Positions 33,208-37,149 of a stretch of 37,149 nucleotides of DNA are shown one piece after another. This stretch comes from Thermoplasmata archaeon (GTDB lineage: Archaea > Thermoplasmatota > Thermoplasmata > Lutacidiplasmatales > UBA184): the NCBI GenBank assembly GCA_022749845.1, contig JAKIWX010000009.1, forward strand, positions 1 through 37,149. The letters run 5' to 3'. Each line of letters opens with the position of its first letter. Position 1 is the stretch's first letter. The notes below the pieces were generated by a model that was not told the origin of the DNA, ran no database searches, and saw only the letters and a program-made list of their open reading frames with translations. Both the position numbers and the translations under genes were made by a program.

Positions 33208-33314
33208 AGCCCCGTAGTGTAGTGGCCAATCATGCGAGACTCTGGATCTCGCGACGCAGGTTCGAAGGAGGTCGGCGTCGCACGCGCCGGTCCCCGAAAC
33301 TCCTGCCGGGGCTA
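33208..33314 (+). tRNA. tRNA-Gln (anticodon CTG) with a T-loop intron
   Basis: Acceptor AGCCCCG (33208-33214) pairs with CGGGGCT (33307-33313), discriminator A. The anticodon stem CGAGA/TCTCG encloses loop CTCTGGA (anticodon CTG at 33242-33244). T-stem GCAGG (33256-33260) pairs with CCTGC (33302-33306), but 41 bases lie between them instead of seven. Removing 33267-33300 (34 nt) restores the consensus T-loop TTCGAAT. The D-arm (GTGT, AGTGG) matches archaeal tRNA-Gln. The mature length is 73 nt; CCA is not encoded. The intron lies between positions 59 and 60. A standard scan may miss this gene or mis-place its 3' end. Confidence 0.92.
33267..33300 (+). other. tRNA-Gln intron, position 59/60, bulge-helix-bulge
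   Basis: The 34-nt intron forms a full BHB. The outer helix is the T-stem. The central 4-bp helix is TTCG (33261-33264) with CGAA (33295-33298). The 5' bulge is AAG (33265-33267) and the 3' bulge ACT (33299-33301). The inner helix is 33268-33277 with 33285-33294, including one A-C mismatch, and closes a 7-nt loop. Cutting after the second base of each bulge gives the consensus T-loop. Confidence 0.88.
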
Positions 33315-33371
33315 CTCCGGCGGCCTCCTCCCTCACCTCTTTCCGCTGCGGGGGTGCTCCAGTTCGGCCAA

Positions 33372-33401
33372 GGCGGACTCCCTACCGGGAGCCGCGGCCA
33401 C
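33372..33401 (+). other. tRNA-Leu intron 1 (D-loop, about position 21/22), bulge-helix-bulge
   Basis: The 30-nt intron. The outer helix is TTC (33363-33365) with GAG (33403-33405). The central helix is GGCC (33366-33369) with GGCC (33396-33399). The 5' bulge is AAG (33370-33372) and the 3' bulge ACC (33400-33402). The inner helix 33373-33382 pairs with 33387-33395 with a single bulged A and a TACC loop. Splicing after the second base of each bulge gives the standard leucine D-loop. Confidence 0.85.
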
Positions 33402-33449
33402 CGAGGCAGGGCTTAGGACCCTGTTGCCCAGGGCATTCGCCGGTTCAAA

Positions 33450-33481
33450 CGCGTACGGGGCGAGCGCTCCGTCGCTGGAAC
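33450..33481 (+). other. tRNA-Leu intron 2 (T-loop, position 59/60), bulge-helix-bulge
   Basis: The 32-nt intron. The outer helix is the T-stem. The central helix is TTCA (33444-33447) with TGGA (33476-33479), one wobble pair. The 5' bulge is AAC (33448-33450) and the 3' bulge ACT (33480-33482). The inner helix starts GCG/CGC (33451-33453 with 33473-33475), has one bulged T, and continues to a GAGC loop. The insertion site is the same as in the neighbouring tRNA-Gln. Confidence 0.87.
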
Positions 33482-33524
33482 TCCGGCCCCCCGCAGCCCG
33501 CCTAGTGCACGGGACCTAGCTGCC

Positions 33525-34436
33525 GTGCCCGACGCTGCCCCCTCGTCGGTGCTGGCCCCTCGGGAGATCCTCCGTCTCGAGCCGGGGCAGGCGGACGACC
33601 TGCTCGACCGGCTAGAGGCGGAGGTGCCGGTCGCGACCGGTACCGTGGAGCTGCCCGGGCCTCCCGCGGTGGATGCGATCGTCATCGGAGACACGCACGG
33701 CGACTGGGCGAGTACGTTGGCGGCCACCAGCAGGTTCCTCGAGGCGCCGGGGGAACGCTGCTTCGTCGGCCTCGGGGATTACATCGACCGGCCGCCGGAC
33801 GATTGCCCGAACGGCTCCGTCGCGAACCTCCTCTACCTGCTTTCGCTCCGGGCCGCGTTCCCGGACCGGGTCGTGCTGATCCAGGGGAACCACGAGACGA
33901 CCCGACGGTTCCCCGTAGTACCCCACTCCCTCCCGGAGGAGGTGGACGACCTCTGGGGCCCCGATGAGGATCGGTACTCGCGGCTCATGGGGCTCGCCGA
34001 GCGAGGGCCGTACGCGGCGATCTCCCCGAGCGGGGTCTACCTCGCGCACGCCGGCTTTCCTATCGAAGGCCCGGCGCGACGTTGGCGGGAGAGCCTAGAG
34101 GAAGGGGCCGACGCTCCCGTGCTCGACGCCGTCTGGCGCTCCGCCGACGCTTCCCGGCTCGACCGCGGGTTCATCTCCTCCTTCACCGAGGCGGAGCTGG
34201 ACAAGTTCCTCGATGAGATCGGGGCGTCGGTCTTCCTGAGGGGCCACGACCCGGACCTCACCGGCCGCCCGGCCTACCACGGTCGCCTCCTCACGCTGCA
34301 CACCTCCCGGGTCTACGAGCTCTACGGCGGCGTGCTGCTCGCGCACATCCCGCTCGACCATCCTGTGCGCTCGGTCGCCGAGCTCCGTGTGGAGCACCTC
34401 GAGACCGAGACGAAACGTAGGAACCCCACCGGCTAG
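33525..34436 (+). CDS. PPP-type metallophosphatase (calcineurin-like)
   Basis: The 303-residue cytoplasmic protein starts at GTG 33525, 29 bases after tRNA-Leu. All metal-binding motifs of the PPP serine/threonine phosphatase family are present: GDTHGD (residues 55-60), GDYIDRP (84-90), GNHE (121-124), LAHAG (174-178) and a late GHDPD. Two metal ions activate water for phosphoester hydrolysis; the substrate is probably a phosphoprotein, though small phosphate esters are possible. The first 45 residues precede the fold. The gene converges on tsr3, with stop codons overlapping at 34433-34436 (CTAG). Confidence 0.92.
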   Translation: MPDAAPSSVLAPREILRLEPGQADDLLDRLEAEVPVATGTVELPGPPAVDAIVIGDTHGDWASTLAATSRFLEAPGERCFVGLGDYIDRPPDDCPNGSVANLLYLLSLRAAFPDRVVLIQGNHETTRRFPVVPHSLPEEVDDLWGPDEDRYSRLMGLAERGPYAAISPSGVYLAHAGFPIEGPARRWRESLEEGADAPVLDAVWRSADASRLDRGFISSFTEAELDKFLDEIGASVFLRGHDPDLTGRPAYHGRLLTLHTSRVYELYGGVLLAHIPLDHPVRSVAELRVEHLETETKRRNPTG

Positions 34437-35029
34437 CTCCTTCCGGCGGCGGGTGGGTGGTAGGTTCGCCGTTCGGCGGCGCGCACCTCTTCGGGCGTCG
34501 CGCAGGCGGCGTAGCTCGCGAGAGGAACTGCGTTGAGGTCGAGGAACGCCGCGCCGCCCGCAAAGCCCGAGAGGATTGCGCGGGCCCGCTCCGCTTCGCC
34601 GAGAACGCAGAGCGCCGCCCCGAACGCCTCGGCGGTGTTGAGCTCGGCCAGACGTCCGTAGTGCTGGGGATTCCCGGCGAGCAGGAACGGAAGACGTCGG
34701 CGGTGCGGTTGGTGATGGAGCCCGGGAAGGCGCTCCGGAAACCCGCCCCGGTCCCCGAGGCGGTTCCACGAACAGTCCACCCCGAGCAGCCCGCCGTCAA
34801 CCGCTCGGGGCCGGTCCGCGGAACAGAGGGGGGTCTCCGCGCGAGGGTCGAGCAGGATCGGGTAGGCTCCGTGCGGTCGGGAGCGGTCGCTCACCTTAGC
34901 CAAGCCGCGGGCGAGCAGCTTCCGTCCCGTGCAGGCCCGGGCATGGTCCTCCCCCGCGACCAGCAGGAAGAGCGGGATGCCCGGGGGGTCGCTACGGTGC
35001 GGACTCGGCGTACTCCCGGAAGATGGCAT
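34433..35029 (-). CDS. tsr3: Tsr3-type rRNA aminocarboxypropyltransferase
   Basis: The 198-residue protein belongs to the Tsr3 (DUF367) family, which moves the 3-amino-3-carboxypropyl group of SAM onto a modified uridine of small-subunit rRNA in archaea and eukaryotes. Conserved segments are GEDHARACTGRKLLARGLAK, ILLDPRAETPLCSADR, GLLGVDCSWNRL, RRLPFLLAGNPQHYGR and LNTAEAFGAALCVLGE. The only good start, ATG 35029, lies inside the aldolase gene, so the two overlap by 38 bases. The family N-terminus usually begins close to GEDH; the first 25 residues here are extra. It is probably co-transcribed with the aldolase. Confidence 0.92.
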   Translation of the reverse strand: MPSSGSTPSPHRSDPPGIPLFLLVAGEDHARACTGRKLLARGLAKVSDRSRPHGAYPILLDPRAETPLCSADRPRAVDGGLLGVDCSWNRLGDRGGFPERLPGLHHQPHRRRLPFLLAGNPQHYGRLAELNTAEAFGAALCVLGEAERARAILSGFAGGAAFLDLNAVPLASYAACATPEEVRAAERRTYHPPAAGRS

Positions 35030-35972
35030 GGAGGTTCCGGGTGAGCTCGAGGGCGTCCTTCCAAGGCCGCTGCCAGAGGTTGCGGCCGAAGATGATGCCG
35101 GTCGCGCCGGCCTCCATCGAGGAGCGGACCTTGCCGACGAGCTCCGTGTCCCCCACCTTCTCGCCGCCCGAGACGAGCACCAGCGCGCGACCCGCGCTCT
35201 CCACGACCTTGCGGAAGGCGGCCTCGGGGGACAGCGCGAGCGTCGAGTAAGGTGCGGGGCTCTCCTTGTCCTTCTCGGAGGCGACGGGGTAGTTCACTTT
35301 CACGACGTCCGCTCCGAGCTCGAGCGCGACGCGGGCGGAGTAATCGATCGCGTACAGGCTCTCCTTGCCACCCTTCTTCGCCACGGCTTCCCCCCGGGGA
35401 TAAGCCCAGACGATGAGGGGCATGCCGAACCGGTCGCAGTCAGCACGGATGCGGTGGAACTGGTCGAAGTCGCGGTCCTGCGCGGGGGAGCCGACGTAGA
35501 CGGTGTAACCGACGGCGTCCGCACCGAGCCGGACGGCATCCTCGACGGTGCCGGTGAGCGCGGAGAACGCCTGGGCATCGGAGGGGATGGCGGTCTTCCC
35601 GTTGAGCTTCAGGATGAGCGGTACCTCCCCCGCGTAGGCCGGGTAGTATTTTTCGGCGAGGCCGATGTGCACAGCGATCGCGGAGAAGTGCCCCTCCCGG
35701 GCGAGGCGGAACTGGTAGTCGGGGTCGAGCGCTTCGGGATTCGCGAAGAAGTCGACCGGCCCATGCTCGAGTCCCTGGTCGATCGGGAGTACGAGGAGCG
35801 TGCCGCCCCCGGGACCGTGGTGGAAGAGGAGCCGCTTCAGGCGTGTCCTCTTCCCGGGGGAAAGGCCCAGCCGGTCGAGCGACGGTCGCAGACTCGGGCG
35901 GTGCGAAGTCGCTCCCACCGGTGGGTGGGCCGAACCCACGGAGCCTCCCGAAGGACGCGAGACCTCGACCAT
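34992..35972 (-). CDS. Archaeal class I fructose-bisphosphate aldolase (DhnA family)
   Basis: The 326-residue protein is a TIM-barrel aldolase of the archaeal DhnA type. Motifs are LPIDQGLEHGP (residues 62-72), the Schiff-base Lys225 in ADVVKVNYP, a VSGGEKVGD phosphate-binding segment and GIIFGRNLWQR near the end. It cleaves fructose-1,6-bisphosphate, or makes it in gluconeogenesis. Related enzymes of this family make aromatic precursors (aldol-transaldolase), which cannot be excluded. The N-terminus has about 35 extra residues compared with typical members. A TATA-like CGTTAAATGG (minus strand, about 36004-36013) lies 36 nt upstream of ATG 35972. Confidence 0.9.
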   Translation of the reverse strand: MVEVSRPSGGSVGSAHPPVGATSHRPSLRPSLDRLGLSPGKRTRLKRLLFHHGPGGGTLLVLPIDQGLEHGPVDFFANPEALDPDYQFRLAREGHFSAIAVHIGLAEKYYPAYAGEVPLILKLNGKTAIPSDAQAFSALTGTVEDAVRLGADAVGYTVYVGSPAQDRDFDQFHRIRADCDRFGMPLIVWAYPRGEAVAKKGGKESLYAIDYSARVALELGADVVKVNYPVASEKDKESPAPYSTLALSPEAAFRKVVESAGRALVLVSGGEKVGDTELVGKVRSSMEAGATGIIFGRNLWQRPWKDALELTRNLHAIFREYAESAP

Positions 35973-36086
35973 GGGTTGTCTCCGGACCGGCGACCCTCGC
36001 GAGCCATTTAACGGTATGGCGAAGCGCCCCTCTCCTCACGCCTCCGAGGCAGATCGGGGCACGGTTCGGCCTCAGGCGCGGGCTTA

Positions 36087-37007
36087 ATGCGCCGGGGGGA
36101 CCCATGGAGGCCAGAACCGAGGATGCGTCCGCGATTCCTGTTCACGGCGACCGCGATCAGCGACATTGTGCTCGTGGCGCTCAACGGCGCGGTCGCGTTC
36201 ATCGGAGGGAGCCGGATCGTGCTCTCCGAGGCGGTGTTCAGTGCGGCCGACCTCCTCGGGAGCGCGATGCTCCTGTGGGGACTCGTCGCCTCGCTGCGCC
36301 CTCCGGACGAAAGCCACCCCTTCGGGAGTGGAAAGGAGCGCTTCTTCTGGGCGTTCGCCTCCTCCCTCGTCACCTTCTCGCTCACGGGCCTCGGAGTGTT
36401 CCTCGTAGGGTCGCAGCAGCTCTTCGACCCGCACCCGGTGAGCGACGTGAGCGAGGGTCTCCTCGTCGTAGGGGCGACTCTTCTCGCGAGTGTCGTCGGG
36501 ATCGTGCTGCTCCTGCGGGAGCTCCGGGCGACCCACGAGTCGCTCTCGAACTTCCTCATCTCCTCTCAGCTGGGGCTCAAGACGATCTTCTACCAGGACC
36601 TCATCGCCGGCTTCGCCTCCGCGATCGCCTTCGGCGGGCTCCTCCTGCTTTATCGGACCGGCAGCGGCTCCATCGACGGGATCACCACGATGGGGGTGGG
36701 GGCGCTCCTCGTCGGCACCGGCTTCCTGCTGGCCGCCGAGAGCCGCGAGCTCCTCGTCGGCAAGGGGGTTACGGCCGAAGAAGCGAAGGAGATGCTCTCG
36801 CTCGTAGCCCGCGCCCCGAACGTGCGCAAGGTCCGCGGCTTTCAGACGATGATGCTCGGGCCGGACGAGCTGCTGCTCGCGATGCGGATCAATTTCCTCG
36901 ACGGGCTCACCACCGACCAGATCGAGTCCACTATCGACGACCTTGCCGGGTTCCTGCGCCGGAAGTACCCGCGCTTACGGCAGATCATCATCGAACCGGA
37001 GTCGTGA
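36087..37007 (+). CDS. CDF-superfamily membrane protein, ZnT9-like, lacking two metal ligands
   Basis: The 306-residue protein (an in-frame ATG at 36123 would drop 12 residues) has six membrane helices and a C-terminal cytoplasmic ferredoxin-like domain (residues about 210-305). HPFGSGKERFFWAF between helices 2 and 3 is the CDF signature in its ZnT9-like form. In ordinary zinc exporters helix 2 and helix 5 each supply H/D-x3-D. Here they read VFSAADLLGS and IFYQDLIAGF, with Phe and Ile at the first positions, so one Asp remains in each. Zinc antiport by the usual site is doubtful. The end overlaps the opposite-strand gene by 20 bases. Confidence 0.85.
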   Translation: MRRGDPWRPEPRMRPRFLFTATAISDIVLVALNGAVAFIGGSRIVLSEAVFSAADLLGSAMLLWGLVASLRPPDESHPFGSGKERFFWAFASSLVTFSLTGLGVFLVGSQQLFDPHPVSDVSEGLLVVGATLLASVVGIVLLLRELRATHESLSNFLISSQLGLKTIFYQDLIAGFASAIAFGGLLLLYRTGSGSIDGITTMGVGALLVGTGFLLAAESRELLVGKGVTAEEAKEMLSLVARAPNVRKVRGFQTMMLGPDELLLAMRINFLDGLTTDQIESTIDDLAGFLRRKYPRLRQIIIEPES

Positions 37008-37149
37008 GCCCCGGGGCGGGCGCCCGCCGAGAGTCGAGGACCCACGCCGACGTGAGGGCAGCGAGCGTTACACCCACCGCGCCGAGGAACAGCTCGATGC
37101 CGCGGACCCCGAAGGCAGAGAACAAGAGGGAGCTCCCCGCGAGGCCCAC
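36988..37149 (-). CDS. C-terminal end of a membrane protein (runs off right edge)
   Basis: The minus strand is open from the window edge to TGA at 36988-36990, giving 53 residues with GC-rich third positions. They contain a hydrophobic segment (GIELFLGAVGVTLAALTSAWVL) followed by DSRRAPAPG, as at the end of a multi-helix membrane protein. The family cannot be told from this fragment. It overlaps the last 20 bases of the CDF gene. Confidence 0.5.
   Translation of the reverse strand: MGLAGSSLLFSAFGVRGIELFLGAVGVTLAALTSAWVLDSRRAPAPGLTTPVR

Larger units (their letters stand above)
33348..33495 (+). tRNA. tRNA-Leu (anticodon TAG) with two introns
   Basis: Acceptor GCGGGGG (33348-33354) pairs with CCCCCGC (33488-33494), discriminator A. 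The anticodon stem CAGGG/CCCTG encloses CTTAGGA (anticodon TAG at 33414-33416). A long variable arm, TGCC/GGCA, marks a class II tRNA. T-stem GCCGG (33439-33443) pairs with CCGGC (33483-33487). Two insertions interrupt it: 33372-33401 in the D-loop and 33450-33481 in the T-loop. Removing both gives GGCCAAC in the D-loop and TTCAAAT in the T-loop, both as in other archaeal tRNA-Leu. The mature length is 86 nt. It reads CTA and probably CTG. A simple scanner would see only fragments. Confidence 0.9.

Noticed and set aside
32984-33229. N-terminal extension of the ABC permease frame
   Set aside because: It would overlap the tRNA-Gln gene and both divergent promoters. The TATA box at 33024-33030 supports the start at 32983.

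Overview
The window is about 37 kb of high-GC archaeal DNA, most likely from a member of the Thermoplasmatota (Thermoplasmata-type). The archaeal assignment rests on several things. Genes and tRNAs are preceded by TATA boxes of the CTTATA type about 25-28 nt upstream, often with no room for a leader. The tRNA genes lack an encoded CCA and carry introns that fold into bulge-helix-bulge (BHB) motifs. The archaeal-type class I fructose-bisphosphate aldolase, Tsr3, the DUF929 thioredoxin-like protein, the thermopsin peptidase and the AAA-associated ABC protein all fit. Thermopsin, a folate ligase (Fhs) and many PKD/Kelch surface proteins point to Thermoplasmata. This is inference from family content, not a phylogeny.

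Layout. 1-3400: the start of an SRPBCC gene running off the left edge, a Kelch/PKD surface protein and an IS630-like transposase remnant. 3400-7100: a VOC protein and a 973-residue secreted glycine-rich beta-helix protein resembling PE_PGRS proteins. 7350-11950: a START-like protein, small membrane proteins, a cyclophilin, a zinc-ribbon membrane protein and RNase HI. 11976-12800: a two-gene operon of very small proteins and a cysteine-rich mini-protein. 12800-15349: a minus-strand operon of a DUF929 thioredoxin-like membrane protein, a VKOR (DsbB-like) protein and a zincin-like protein with a changed catalytic residue, probably for extracytoplasmic disulfide formation. 15421-18217: a CHAD protein and formate-tetrahydrofolate ligase. 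18337-21650: a DtxR-type regulator with an operator-like palindrome, followed by a Zn/Mn ABC importer.

22528-27680: a thermopsin-family protein and a second Kelch/PKD protein, with a DUF1801 gene between them. 27888-29449: a possible 1.5-kb mini-island between a tRNA-Ala gene and a displaced copy of its 3' end, carrying a RelBE-type toxin-antitoxin pair and a methyltransferase. 29528-32983: a NitT/TauT-type ABC importer (fused permease, ATPase, AAA-associated protein) with no binding protein nearby. 33208-33495: two tandem tRNA genes, Gln(CTG) and Leu(TAG), interrupted by three non-canonical introns. 33525-37149: a PPP-type phosphatase, Tsr3, aldolase, a CDF-like membrane protein lacking two canonical metal ligands, and the end of a membrane protein that enters from the right edge.

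The strongest unusual result is the tRNA pair. Both carry an intron at the same T-loop site (59/60), and tRNA-Leu has a second intron in the D-loop. All three fold into complete BHB motifs with 3-nt bulges, and removing them gives consensus tRNA loops. This implies a splicing endonuclease of relaxed specificity and a tRNA set that standard annotation could miss. The putative tRNA-Ala-targeted island is the second point of interest.
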